Source: CAZJVD01 sp964549505 (lineage in GTDB: Bacteria; Bdellovibrionota; UBA1018; CAZJVD01). Taken from it: DNA of 64,000 bases. The DNA is taken from positions 1 through 64,000 of the forward strand of contig CAZJVD010000014.1 in the NCBI GenBank assembly GCA_964549505.1, in the 5' to 3' direction. The notes under the pieces were generated by a model. That model ran no database searches. It was not told where the DNA came from and was given only the letters and a program-made list of their open reading frames with translations. How positions within the stretch are numbered: the stretch's first letter is position 1; every line of letters begins with the position of its first letter. Position numbers and translations under genes: made by a program. Shown one piece after another: positions 7,035-15,861 of this stretch.

Positions 7035-8350
7035 TCGCGCGTTACAGTCGTTCTGAAATGAAGTCGATCTTTGAGGGGCAGCGTCGGTACGAACGCTGGC
7101 TCGAGGTTCAGCTCGCTGTTGGTGGTGCTCTGGCGCGCAAGGGATGGATTCCGCGTCGCGATTGGATCCGTGTTCAGAAAAAGGGAAACGAGATCTTAAA
7201 GCGCCATCTCTTGAAGCCTTCGCGCATCGAAGCCATTGAAAAAACCACGAAACACGATGTGATTGCGGCGACGACGGCTTCGGCTGAGCTCATGGGCCCA
7301 GAAGGACGTTGGTTGCACTTTGGTCTCACGTCATCCGATGTTGTCGATACGGCTCTGTCGCTTCAACTGGTCGAGGCCCTGGAGTTGATTGAAAAAGATC
7401 TGATTGCGTTGATTGCTGTACTCAAGAAACGTGCGCGTGAGTTCCAAAAGCTACCGGCGATCGGTCGGACACACGGAATGTTTGCAGAGCCCACATCATT
7501 TGGTCTTAAGTTTCTCAGTTGGTTCGCTGAGATGACCCGAAACCATGAACGTGTTCGTACGGCGCGTGAGACGATACGGTACGGAAAATTATCAGGTGCC
7601 GTTGGGGCCTCGCCGCACTGGGGTCCAGCCTTCGAAGCGGCTGTTTTGAAGGGTCTAGGTCTCAAGCGTGAACCCGTGTCGACTCAGGTGATTCCACGTG
7701 ATCGCCATGCTGAAGTCGTGGCCACTCTAGGCATTGTCGGTTCGTCGATGGAGCGTATTGCTGTGGAGCTGAGGCATCTTCAGCGGTCCGAAGTGGCCGA
7801 AGTGACAGAGCCATTTTCTAAGGGTCAGAAGGGTTCGAGTGCGATGCCTCATAAACGTAACCCCATTGGACTCGAAAACCTCACGGGTTGTGCGCGGCTT
7901 CTTCGGGGTTTTGTAAGTCCTGCGCTCGAGAACATTGCGCTTTGGCACGAGCGCGATATCAGCCACTCTGCCGTGGAGCGCGTGATGCTTCCCGATGTGT
8001 TTATCTTGCTAGACTACGCACTCGATCGTCTTACGGGGATTGTGCGCGGGTTAAAAGTTCATCGTGACCACGTTAAGAAAAACCTGGACGCAGCGGGCGA
8101 GACCGTGATGAGCGGGCACGTGCTCCTTGCGTTAGTGAAAAGCGGTCTGTCGCGCGAAGAGGCGTACGCGATGGTCCAACAAGCCGCCCATGAGGCGCTG
8201 GATGGTTCCGTGGCTTCGTTCACCGAGGCGCTTTCAAAGAACCCAGAGATACGAAAAAGGTTTACGCCGAGCTCTCTTAAGAAGCTCGTTCGTCCCATCG
8301 AGGCGCTTCAGAACACAAAAGCCGTGTTTTCCGCCTCCTTCAAGACCTAG
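7031..8350 (+). CDS. purB: Adenylosuccinate lyase
   Basis: 439 residues. Catalyses two fumarate-releasing steps: SAICAR to AICAR in purine synthesis and adenylosuccinate to AMP. The N-terminus MIARYSRSEMKSIF is typical. The fumarase/aspartase superfamily signature GSSAMPHKRNP is at about 267-277, TSSDVVDTALS at about 99, and GRTHGMFAEPTSFGLK around 148 carries the conserved His. The start GTG overlaps the upstream glycosyltransferase stop. It probably ends a five-gene rightward operon that began at 2382. Confidence 0.95.
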   Translation: MIARYSRSEMKSIFEGQRRYERWLEVQLAVGGALARKGWIPRRDWIRVQKKGNEILKRHLLKPSRIEAIEKTTKHDVIAATTASAELMGPEGRWLHFGLTSSDVVDTALSLQLVEALELIEKDLIALIAVLKKRAREFQKLPAIGRTHGMFAEPTSFGLKFLSWFAEMTRNHERVRTARETIRYGKLSGAVGASPHWGPAFEAAVLKGLGLKREPVSTQVIPRDRHAEVVATLGIVGSSMERIAVELRHLQRSEVAEVTEPFSKGQKGSSAMPHKRNPIGLENLTGCARLLRGFVSPALENIALWHERDISHSAVERVMLPDVFILLDYALDRLTGIVRGLKVHRDHVKKNLDAAGETVMSGHVLLALVKSGLSREEAYAMVQQAAHEALDGSVASFTEALSKNPEIRKRFTPSSLKKLVRPIEALQNTKAVFSASFKT

Positions 8351-8653
8351 ACGGGCTCCGGGTGGGCCTAAGCGGACTCGAAACCCTGTATAATCAACAA
8401 GATATATAGATTTAATCCACCGATCGATTGAGGTATCGCCGATATGTCCTGCTATCGATCGGGCGCCTCTCGGGCCCCTTCTGTATGAAGCAGGGTAGGG
8501 CGTCACGTTTTCTCTGGCCCCCTTGTTAAACATTTGCTATGTAAAACATCGAAAATTTATATTTCGAGAGAGTGTAAAAATTACGTAAAACGTCCTCAAG
8601 AGCAAGAAGGTATGGAGTGTTCTGGGGCAAACGAGAGAGTGAAGAGGTTACAC
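8351..8653 (+). promoter_or_regulatory. Promoter and long structured leader of the outer-membrane barrel gene
   Basis: No separate gene is seen in these 303 bases. A TATAAT -10 box lies at 8389-8394 with a poor -35. From there the leader would be about 250 nt. It contains a perfect 9-bp stem CCGATCGAT/ATCGATCGG (8420-8462) followed by further G/C-rich complementary pieces (GGGCGCC, GGGCCCC, AGCAGGG). The start region of the barrel gene has AAGAGG six bases before the GTG. A regulatory leader is inferred from this length and pairing. Confidence 0.45.
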
Positions 8654-10210
8654 GTGAGAAATCAGAACGGGATTAGTAAATCGTTTTTTAATTACCTTCT
8701 GGTGTTGGGGTTTGTCGTCACAAGTACAGTCAGTTCGGCACGAGCCGCGATGGTTTACGACGAAAACACAGCACCCGATGCGTCGGCTTCTGCTGCTCCG
8801 GCACCGACCGAGCAGGAAAGTGCACGCACCCAGCTTCGTAAGGAAGTAGATCAGGAAGCTAAGCTTGCTGATCCGGTCGCGCCGGCCCCCGCCGCTCCAG
8901 TTCCAGCGCCTGCTCCTCAGTACGTGCAACCTGTTCCAGCTCCAGCGCCTTTAGCGCCACCACCGCAAGTGATTGTAGTTCCTGCTCCGATGGCACTAAC
9001 GGGTCAAACAGTTACCTCGACGGTCCCTGCGGCTGTGACTCCGCCGGTGAGCTCCGTCGAAACCCAGCTCGGCGCTCAGTCGGAACTTGAGAAAGCTTCG
9101 GGCTCCGAACTTTTGCGTCGCAAACGTGTTCGCGAAGAGATTAAGAACGAAGACGCGCTTCAGACGCGTATGGAAGAGCTGCGCTTACGAGACGAATCAC
9201 GACGTGGTGAAAAGGTTCTCGGCGCGATGCCGGTCGACGACAGTCCGACGCCCGCTGACTTGAAAGCTCCGGCTGTAGGAGTGGCTCCGGCGGCAGGTGC
9301 GATGTTGCCGATACCCGTTGGACCGCAGGGCCCGCAACCTGTTCCTCCGGTTGCGCCGATGCTCCCTGGTCAAGATCGTCTCATGATGCAGCAGGCGGCA
9401 CCCATGGCTCCGATGGCGGCAGAAACAGCGCCGTACGGCCAGCCTTATGGTCAGCCCTATGGAATGACGGGATCCGATCTCGATCGATTCGATACTCCAC
9501 GATCGCTTTTCGTACTCGCGCCAAAGATTGGAACCAGCGGCTTTTCGGATGCGAAAGGTTACTCGATTAATAGCTTTGTAACGTGGGGAGCGGATCTTGG
9601 GTTTTCTGTAAACGATATGTTCTCGGTGATGTTCGGCTACTCGTATACGAAGTTTTCTGCCGGGATTCCGAACTCGAATCCGTATCTTTACAACTACGGA
9701 TACTCCAACAACTTCTATGGATACGGCGGCAGCAACTACAACCGACCGATCGATATCAAACAGAACGTTTTTGACGCCGGTGTGCGTTTGTATCTTTTGA
9801 ATCGTAAGGCCACGTTTCGTCCGTTCATTGGTGGAAGTATGGGATTTGGTCGATCGTTCATTAACTACAATAAGGACATTCGAAGCTATTGGGGCGGTTA
9901 TGGTGTCCAGAATACGGACCAGGATTTCACCCTTGATCAGTTTTTCGGAGGCGTTCAGGGCGGGTTTGACATCGTGCTGACGAAGGCCATGTCGTTTGGT
10001 GTGACCGGGAAGTACTACGGCGTCCTCAGTTCGCGCTTAGATAACAATTACCCGAGTAATCAGTTCTACAATAATCCGTATTTTAACGGATATAACTATT
10101 ACAATCCTTATAACTTCATATATAACGACCTGGATAAACAGGGTGTTGCCAACGCTATTGCCGATTCTGGCGTCTATCAAGTTACAGGCGGTATAACCTT
10201 CAGTTTCTAA
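8654..10210 (+). CDS. Outer-membrane beta-barrel protein with Pro/Ala-rich periplasmic region
   Basis: 518 residues from the GTG at 8654, preceded by AAGAGG; a longer reading frame to 8534 would put the signal peptide 40 residues inside. Order of parts: signal peptide (about 1-33); a Pro/Ala-rich linker (about 45-140, repeats of APAP and APVP); a charged probable coiled coil (about 150-195, RVREEIKNEDALQTRMEELR); a second Pro/Met-rich linker; then a C-terminal barrel (about 285-518) ending in ITFSF, the aromatic terminus recognised by the BAM complex. The barrel has Tyr/Asn-rich loops near 350 and 470. The substrate or role is unknown. It is monocistronic, followed by a terminator. Confidence 0.8.
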   Translation: MRNQNGISKSFFNYLLVLGFVVTSTVSSARAAMVYDENTAPDASASAAPAPTEQESARTQLRKEVDQEAKLADPVAPAPAAPVPAPAPQYVQPVPAPAPLAPPPQVIVVPAPMALTGQTVTSTVPAAVTPPVSSVETQLGAQSELEKASGSELLRRKRVREEIKNEDALQTRMEELRLRDESRRGEKVLGAMPVDDSPTPADLKAPAVGVAPAAGAMLPIPVGPQGPQPVPPVAPMLPGQDRLMMQQAAPMAPMAAETAPYGQPYGQPYGMTGSDLDRFDTPRSLFVLAPKIGTSGFSDAKGYSINSFVTWGADLGFSVNDMFSVMFGYSYTKFSAGIPNSNPYLYNYGYSNNFYGYGGSNYNRPIDIKQNVFDAGVRLYLLNRKATFRPFIGGSMGFGRSFINYNKDIRSYWGGYGVQNTDQDFTLDQFFGGVQGGFDIVLTKAMSFGVTGKYYGVLSSRLDNNYPSNQFYNNPYFNGYNYYNPYNFIYNDLDKQGVANAIADSGVYQVTGGITFSF

Positions 10211-10242
10211 AAATTTGCCCCCAAAAAGGCAATTAAAGGAAG

Positions 10243-10291
10243 GCAGGCTTTCATTTCTTACCCCCCCCAATGTGGAAGCCTGCTTTTCTTT
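10243..10291 (+). terminator. Intrinsic terminator after the barrel gene
   Basis: The 8-bp stem GCAGGCTT/AAGCCTGC closes a 25-nt loop and is followed by TTTTCTTT. It lies 33 bases after the stop codon of the barrel gene. Confidence 0.75.
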
Positions 10292-10323
10292 ACAATTCTT
10301 TACTCCCGCCACTCGAATACCAT

Positions 10324-10353
10324 TTGAACTGACCGATCGCGGCAGTCTAAAAT
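10324..10353 (+). promoter_or_regulatory. Promoter of the fatty-acid oxidation gene, probably leaderless
   Basis: TTGAAC (10324-10329), an 18-base spacer and TAAAAT (10348-10353). The expected start of transcription falls at or within a base or two of the ATG at 10360. No ribosome binding site precedes that ATG, which fits a leaderless message. Confidence 0.45.
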
Positions 10354-10359
10354 TTCTGC

Positions 10360-12621
10360 ATGGCATCGATCGAACCTGTTTCCAGGGGAATTACCTTTAA
10401 GGACACGTCTACGCCGAGTTTCCGTTTGGAAGACCATACGGCGCGTTTCGGACGAAAGATTTGGACGCTCACGCTCGATCTTCCTGGCGAGAAAGTGAAC
10501 AAGCTTGGAAAGCAGGTCCTTGGCGAGCTCGAGGCGTTGCTTCCGGCGCTCGTGCAGCTGGGTGAGAAGAAAGCGATCGAGGCACTCGTGTTGGTTTCTG
10601 GAAAGCCGGCCAACTTTATTGCTGGCGCGGACATCAGGCTGATTCAAGACGCTAAGACACCCGAAGAAAAAGAACGGATGTCTTCGACCGGACAATCGCT
10701 TCTCAATCGTTGGGAAGATCTACCCTTTGTGAAAGTAGCCGCAATCAGCGGGATGTGTCTGGGCGGCGGGTGCGAGTGGGCGCTCGCGTCGGATGCGATC
10801 GTCATGTCCAGTGATCCTAAAACGAAGATTGGATTGCCCGAAGTGATGTTGGGTTTCATACCGGGTATGGGTGGCTGTGTGCGTTTGCCGTGGAAACTCG
10901 GCGTGGCGCAGGCGCTTGATTTCATCTTGAACGCGAAACAACTCACGGGTGATCGCGCCTACAAGCTCGGAATGATCGAAGCGTGTGTGCCGCGCGAAAG
11001 TTTTACGGACGGTGCCCTTCAGTGGGTTTTAAAGAATCTTTCCAGGCTTCAAAAAGGTGAGCGCTTGTCGCTGCCACCGAAACTTGGCGGAATGGGCGGC
11101 GTAGCTGGAAAACTTCTCGAGTCAACGCCGGTGGGGCGCGCGGTGATTTTTTCAAAAGCGCGTGACGGAGTTCTGAAGAAAACGCGGGGTCACTATCCAG
11201 CGCTTCTCGAGGCAATTGACGTCGTTCGAAGCACGGGGACAGGTCTTGGGTCGAAGTGGCGTGGTTCGAAACGCGAAAAAGCAATGAGGCGCGAGGCTCA
11301 AGGGTTTGGTAAGTGTGCCGGGTCGAACGTTTCTAAGAATCTTGTTCGTATTTTCTTTCTTACCGAAGACGTAAAAAAATCGAACGGCCTGAGTGTTGGT
11401 GTGAACGTTAATGCGAAGCCGGTTGACCAGGCCGGTGTTCTGGGCGCTGGAACCATGGGTGGTGGGATTGCGCAGCTCTTTGCCGACAAGGGTGTCTTGG
11501 TTCGCATGAAAGACCTGAACGTGAAGGGTCTCGAGCTCGGCATTAAGGCCGCGCAGAGTATCTTCAAAAAATCGGTCGAAACACGGCGGATCACGCCTCG
11601 TGAGATGATTCAAAAACTCAACCACATCGCACCGGTTCTGGATTACACGGGCTTTTCGTCGCTGGACCTGGTGGTCGAAGCGATTGTTGAGAAGATGGAG
11701 ATCAAAAAGTCTGTCCTGCGCGAAGTCGAGGGTAAGGTCCGAAGTGATTGCATTCTGGCCACCAACACCTCGTCACTCTCGGTGAACGAGATGCAGACGG
11801 CGCTTTCACGCCCTGAAAACTTTGTGGGTATGCATTTTTTCAATCCCGTACACAAGATGCCGTTGGTGGAAGTCATTCGTGGTGCAAAGACATCGGACGA
11901 AGCGGTTACGACAGTGTTTGAGCTCTGCAAGCGTATCGGCAAGACTCCCGTTGTTGTGAAAGACGGGGCCGGATTTTTAGTCAACAGACTGCTTGTCCCG
12001 TATCTCAACGAAGCGATCTATCTGTTGAGCGAGGGTGTTCCCGTCGAAGAGATTGACGAAGCACTGTTGAGTTTCGGAATGCCGATGGGCCCCATGGAGC
12101 TCATCGACGAAGTCGGGATCGATATTGGCGATCACGTTCTGAAGATTTTGTTCGAAGCGTTTGGAGATCGTATGACTCCTGCGTCTATTACGAGTCAGAT
12201 TGTAAAGTCGGGACGGCTTGGAAAGAAAACGGCGAAAGGCGTGTATGCCTATGAAGGTCGCAAGAAGACGGTCGATCCTGAGATCTACAACGTGATCAAG
12301 GTGACGCCAGAAAAGGGCAAGATGAAGCCCGAGGTGATCGTCGATCGCTGTGTATTGCCGATGATCAATGAAGCCGCTCGTTGCTTAGCTGATCAGATCG
12401 TGATGACTCCGGCTGATGTCGATCTTGGGATGATCATGGGTACGGGATTTCCTCCGTTCCGCGGCGGACTTTTGCGTTATGCCGACGATCGCGGGGTCGC
12501 ATCCGTCGTGAAAACGCTGAGTGAACTGGCCACGGCACTAGGTCCAAAGCACGAAAAGCGTTACGCCCCTGGTGACGCACTTAAACGCCTTGCCTCGGAA
12601 AATCGCAAGTTCTATGACTAG
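10360..12621 (+). CDS. fadJ: Fatty-acid oxidation multifunctional enzyme (enoyl-CoA hydratase / 3-hydroxyacyl-CoA dehydrogenase)
   Basis: 753 residues in the FadB/FadJ layout. The N-terminal crotonase domain (about 1-300) has the oxyanion-hole region AISGMCLGGGCEWALASDA and the conserved acid in GLPEVMLGFIPGMGG. The NAD-binding domain starts at about 355 with VLGAGTMGGGIAQLFADKG. GMHFFNPVHKMPLVEV (His about 492) is the dehydrogenase signature. Two C-terminal 3HCDH helical domains follow. It hydrates trans-2-enoyl-CoA and oxidises the product in beta-oxidation. The thiolase partner (FadA/FadI) is not adjacent. The choice between fadB and fadJ is not certain. Confidence 0.88.
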   Translation: MASIEPVSRGITFKDTSTPSFRLEDHTARFGRKIWTLTLDLPGEKVNKLGKQVLGELEALLPALVQLGEKKAIEALVLVSGKPANFIAGADIRLIQDAKTPEEKERMSSTGQSLLNRWEDLPFVKVAAISGMCLGGGCEWALASDAIVMSSDPKTKIGLPEVMLGFIPGMGGCVRLPWKLGVAQALDFILNAKQLTGDRAYKLGMIEACVPRESFTDGALQWVLKNLSRLQKGERLSLPPKLGGMGGVAGKLLESTPVGRAVIFSKARDGVLKKTRGHYPALLEAIDVVRSTGTGLGSKWRGSKREKAMRREAQGFGKCAGSNVSKNLVRIFFLTEDVKKSNGLSVGVNVNAKPVDQAGVLGAGTMGGGIAQLFADKGVLVRMKDLNVKGLELGIKAAQSIFKKSVETRRITPREMIQKLNHIAPVLDYTGFSSLDLVVEAIVEKMEIKKSVLREVEGKVRSDCILATNTSSLSVNEMQTALSRPENFVGMHFFNPVHKMPLVEVIRGAKTSDEAVTTVFELCKRIGKTPVVVKDGAGFLVNRLLVPYLNEAIYLLSEGVPVEEIDEALLSFGMPMGPMELIDEVGIDIGDHVLKILFEAFGDRMTPASITSQIVKSGRLGKKTAKGVYAYEGRKKTVDPEIYNVIKVTPEKGKMKPEVIVDRCVLPMINEAARCLADQIVMTPADVDLGMIMGTGFPPFRGGLLRYADDRGVASVVKTLSELATALGPKHEKRYAPGDALKRLASENRKFYD

Positions 12622-12627
12622 AGGGAG

Positions 12628-13920
12628 ATGCTCCTTCCGTCGTTAACAGCTGTTCTTAAGAGTTCGTGGCCTAGCTGGGTGGGCTATCGGTATCTTCGTT
12701 CTAAGAAAACATCGCGGTTTGTGAGTTTTGTAACGATACTCTCGCTCTGTGGAGTGGGGCTTGGAGTGGCCGCTCTCGTTGTTGTGATGTCGGTGATGGA
12801 CGGATTTCAAGGCGAACTCAAAAAACGTCTCATGAACTCCGATCTTCACATTCTTATTCAACCAAAAACGACAGCGAAGACGTTCGAAAATGGTTTCGTC
12901 GAGTCTCAAGAACTCGAGCGCACTGGGTTGACAAAGGTTCTTCTCGAGAACCCACTGATCGAAACCGTCTCTCCTGTGGTTGCAACCGATGTTCTGATGC
13001 GCGCCGGAAACAAGGTGTTGGGAGCAGTCCTGAAGGGCGTCGCGAGCGATCGATTGACGGGACTCACCCGCGACAAGCTCGTTGAAAAAGTGGACGAGTC
13101 GATGCTCTTCGAAACCGTGGATGGCGAGGGGCTGCGCTTCCCAAGTATCTTCATCGGTAAAGAAATGTCGCAGATGTCGGGACTGATTCCGGGCGATGTC
13201 GTAACGATTATTTCGCCGACGGAGACCCAGGGACCGCTCGAAGCGGTGCCTCGGTTACGAAAGTTCGTGATTGAGGGCGTGTATTCCTCTGGAACCCCCG
13301 AACAAGAACTCCACGTCATTTTCTCGTCGGATCTCGAAGTGCGACGTTTCTTGCGTAAAAAGAACGTTGTGTCCGCGTGGGAAATCGCACTCAAAGACTT
13401 CGATCGTGCGCCCGAAGTCGCAGCCAGTCTTCGATCGGTGTCCGAACAGTACCAGGTGCGTGATTGGATCCAGCTGAACTCGAGTCTGTTTGCGTCGCTC
13501 AAGTTAGAACGCCTCGCGATGTTTGTGATTGTCGCGTTTGTCGTGATCGTCGCCAGTTTTAATATCGTAACAACTTTGACTCTCATGGTGCTTGAAAAGA
13601 AAAAAGAGATCGCGATTCTCAAAGCTATGGGCGCTGACAACAGCGCGATCGCTGGCGTGTTTCTGAGCGAGGGCTTAGCGATCGGGATGGTCGGTGGTGG
13701 CGGTGGCGTCCTGGTCGCGTTTCTGATCTGTCTTTTTCTTAAAAACACGAATTTGATCAAACTGCCGGACATCTATTTTGATCGCACCTTGCCGGTGACA
13801 TTTGATCCGTGGGTGTATCTTGCGGTTGGTGTGGCCGCTTTCGTGATTGTGCTGGCCGCTTGTGTTTCTCCCGCAAAGCGCGCGGCTGGTTTGACGCCGC
13901 TGCAGGGAATGCGAGGGTGA
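12628..13920 (+). CDS. Lipoprotein-releasing ABC transporter permease LolC/LolE
   Basis: 430 residues. N-terminal RYLRSKKTSRFVSFVTILSLCGVGLGVAALVVVMSVMDGFQ (split here only by reading) is the hallmark of LolC/LolE: the cytoplasmic segment and first membrane helix (about 30-58). A periplasmic MacB-like domain follows to about 290. The last part has three more membrane helices (about 292-315, 340-368, 395-420), with VLEKKKEIAILKAMGA as the FtsX coupling helix. It extracts lipoproteins from the inner membrane for LolA. No lolD ATPase gene is adjacent, and a single LolC/E (LolF-like) gene is possible. It starts 6 bases after the previous stop. Confidence 0.88.
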   Translation: MLLPSLTAVLKSSWPSWVGYRYLRSKKTSRFVSFVTILSLCGVGLGVAALVVVMSVMDGFQGELKKRLMNSDLHILIQPKTTAKTFENGFVESQELERTGLTKVLLENPLIETVSPVVATDVLMRAGNKVLGAVLKGVASDRLTGLTRDKLVEKVDESMLFETVDGEGLRFPSIFIGKEMSQMSGLIPGDVVTIISPTETQGPLEAVPRLRKFVIEGVYSSGTPEQELHVIFSSDLEVRRFLRKKNVVSAWEIALKDFDRAPEVAASLRSVSEQYQVRDWIQLNSSLFASLKLERLAMFVIVAFVVIVASFNIVTTLTLMVLEKKKEIAILKAMGADNSAIAGVFLSEGLAIGMVGGGGGVLVAFLICLFLKNTNLIKLPDIYFDRTLPVTFDPWVYLAVGVAAFVIVLAACVSPAKRAAGLTPLQGMRG

Positions 13921-13921
13921 T

Positions 13922-14656
13922 ATGAAAAAGAGGAAAGTGACACGGTTGTCGGGTTCGACGCTGGTTCGTCAACTGTTTGATCCCGTATCGTCGACGTTCA
14001 CCTATCTTGTGATTGATTCGAAAACACGAGAGGCCGCCATCATTGATCCCGTTCTTGAAAACTGTGACCGAGATCTCAAGCTGATCTCAGAGTTAAAACT
14101 GAAACTACGATGGGTGATCGACACACATCTGCATGCCGATCATGTGACAGCGGCAGGACTGATTCGAAAAAAGACGGGAGCTAAAACAGCGATCGGAAAG
14201 AATGCTGGTGTCGAGTGCGTCGACCGAAAATTGTCCGATGGTGACGCTGTGGCGATTGGAGCGTCGAAGCTACGCTGTCTTGAAACTCCTGGGCACACAA
14301 AGAGTTGCATCAGTCTGTTGGGTGATGGATTTGTCATGACGGGAGATTCGCTCTTAGTGCGAGCGTGTGGACGAACCGACTTTCAAGAAGGATCGTCTTC
14401 GACTTTGTACAAAAGCATCATGACGAAACTGTTCAAGCTACCGAAAGAGACCGTTCTCTATCCTGGTCATGACTACAAGGTCGTCACGTCATCGACGATC
14501 GGTGAAGAGCGGCAGTGTAATCCGCGTATACGAGACGGTGTCAGCGAGAAGAAGTTCGCAGCGACAATGGCCGCACTGAAACTGGATCCACCCAAGAAAA
14601 TAGCGGAGGCTCTACCCGCTAATCTGCGCTGTGGGCTGGTTTCGGGCGTCGTTTAG
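13922..14656 (+). CDS. Metallo-beta-lactamase fold hydrolase, persulfide dioxygenase-like (ETHE1 family)
   Basis: 244 residues. The single-iron MBL signature THLHADH is at 68-74. Further ligands are in TPGHTKSC, TGDSLL and YPGHDY. RACGRTDFQEGSS is the substrate-loop sequence shared with ETHE1/Blh persulfide dioxygenases, which oxidise glutathione persulfide to sulfite. The start ATG is two bases after the LolC/E stop and has GAGGGTG in front. No rhodanese or sulfide:quinone reductase gene is adjacent to support the sulfur role. Confidence 0.85.
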   Translation: MKKRKVTRLSGSTLVRQLFDPVSSTFTYLVIDSKTREAAIIDPVLENCDRDLKLISELKLKLRWVIDTHLHADHVTAAGLIRKKTGAKTAIGKNAGVECVDRKLSDGDAVAIGASKLRCLETPGHTKSCISLLGDGFVMTGDSLLVRACGRTDFQEGSSSTLYKSIMTKLFKLPKETVLYPGHDYKVVTSSTIGEERQCNPRIRDGVSEKKFAATMAALKLDPPKKIAEALPANLRCGLVSGVV

Positions 14657-14712
14657 CGCGGAAAGTCGTTCACACCTCTGAATGGGCCTGTGTGCGGGCA
14701 TACGTGCGCTCA

Positions 14713-15819
14713 TCAGTGGTTGCCATCTGGTTTAGTAGGTGTTCCGTTTCCGCCGATTATACGTAAACACGCGTCGAAAACTTCGCTTTTGGGGTTCGCC
14801 TCAGCGGGGTCATCGGGCATGGGCAGTCCGTCGAGAAAGTACTGCATGTATCGGTTGAATTTTGTTTGGAGCGAGGCCTCGGCTTTCAGAGCGTCCGATA
14901 CCTGCTCAAACACCGGTGTCATGTTGTAACCGGCTTTCGCGAGAGATCCAATGATCGAAAGGCTGGTGGTTTTCTCTCGGTCTCGAACTGACTTATTCAA
15001 GGACCAGGTTTCGCCGTTGCGTGTGCGTCCCCCGAGCGCGCGCTCGCGTACTGTGGTGTTCTCGGTTCGTAGATCTTCAAGAATAATTGCTGCCAGCGTC
15101 TTCGGGGTGATTTTCGATCCGAGGGCGAGGATCGCATTGCGAGCGACTCTCGGGATGCGTTGTCCCAGAAGACTCCTCTGATGAGGGAAATGATCATAGA
15201 AGTGGTAGAGCGCTAACACGAGTTCGTGTGTGGGTTGAAAACCGTCGAATCCGGCGACTAAGCGTACGAACTCAGCTGCACTCGGACGGATCTCGGGAGG
15301 CGCGATCTTTCGAGCGAGATCATGATAGTCAATCGCATCCAAACCCACCGTTCCATCGGTTGCCACGATCGCTTCACCTAGATCGACGAGCTCGACATCG
15401 GAAAGTTGCGTAAACTGTGGAGCGCGCGAACTGATCGCGATAATCCCGTTCACCATGAGCTCACCGTCGTCGATCAAGAGGGCGCCCTGTTGCCGTCCGA
15501 TTGCTGAGAGTGTGAGAAAAGCGTCGAGGCGGCCACTCTGGGCGGCCGTCATAAGATCCTGTTGAAAATCGGGCTTTCGGTACTCTTCGAAGCCGCGGCG
15601 GATGAGGGTCTGATGTAAGTTGCTTCGGGGCTCGCGAGCGAGGCTAAACCCCTTTTCAAGTGCCGCGAGGCGAGTTTTGAGCGGCGCGGGTATACTGGCA
15701 ACCGAGGCGCCTGCCAGAAGCACAAAGGGCCCAAATCCAAATATGCATATGAATCGAAATGCGACGAAGCCAAAACGCAATTGCCACCAGCCCTTAACGC
15801 ACCGTATAGCGCATTTCAT
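14713..15819 (-). CDS. Exported protein of unknown function
   Basis: Up to 368 residues; not recognised. A hydrophobic N-terminus (about 12-42, FGFVAFRFICIFGFGPFVLLAG) looks like a signal peptide or anchor. The remainder is mostly helical, with LIDDGELMVNG in the middle and a proline-rich tail. The start is uncertain. The ATG at 15819 has no ribosome binding site and overlaps a possible TTGACA-type promoter, so a start a few codons later is possible. It is divergent from the gene at 15862, with about 40 bases between them. Confidence 0.6.
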   Translation of the reverse strand: MKCAIRCVKGWWQLRFGFVAFRFICIFGFGPFVLLAGASVASIPAPLKTRLAALEKGFSLAREPRSNLHQTLIRRGFEEYRKPDFQQDLMTAAQSGRLDAFLTLSAIGRQQGALLIDDGELMVNGIIAISSRAPQFTQLSDVELVDLGEAIVATDGTVGLDAIDYHDLARKIAPPEIRPSAAEFVRLVAGFDGFQPTHELVLALYHFYDHFPHQRSLLGQRIPRVARNAILALGSKITPKTLAAIILEDLRTENTTVRERALGGRTRNGETWSLNKSVRDREKTTSLSIIGSLAKAGYNMTPVFEQVSDALKAEASLQTKFNRYMQYFLDGLPMPDDPAEANPKSEVFDACLRIIGGNGTPTKPDGNH

Positions 15820-15861
15820 ATAAGATTGTCAAAGATAACGCAATGGGCTACATGGGTGGTT

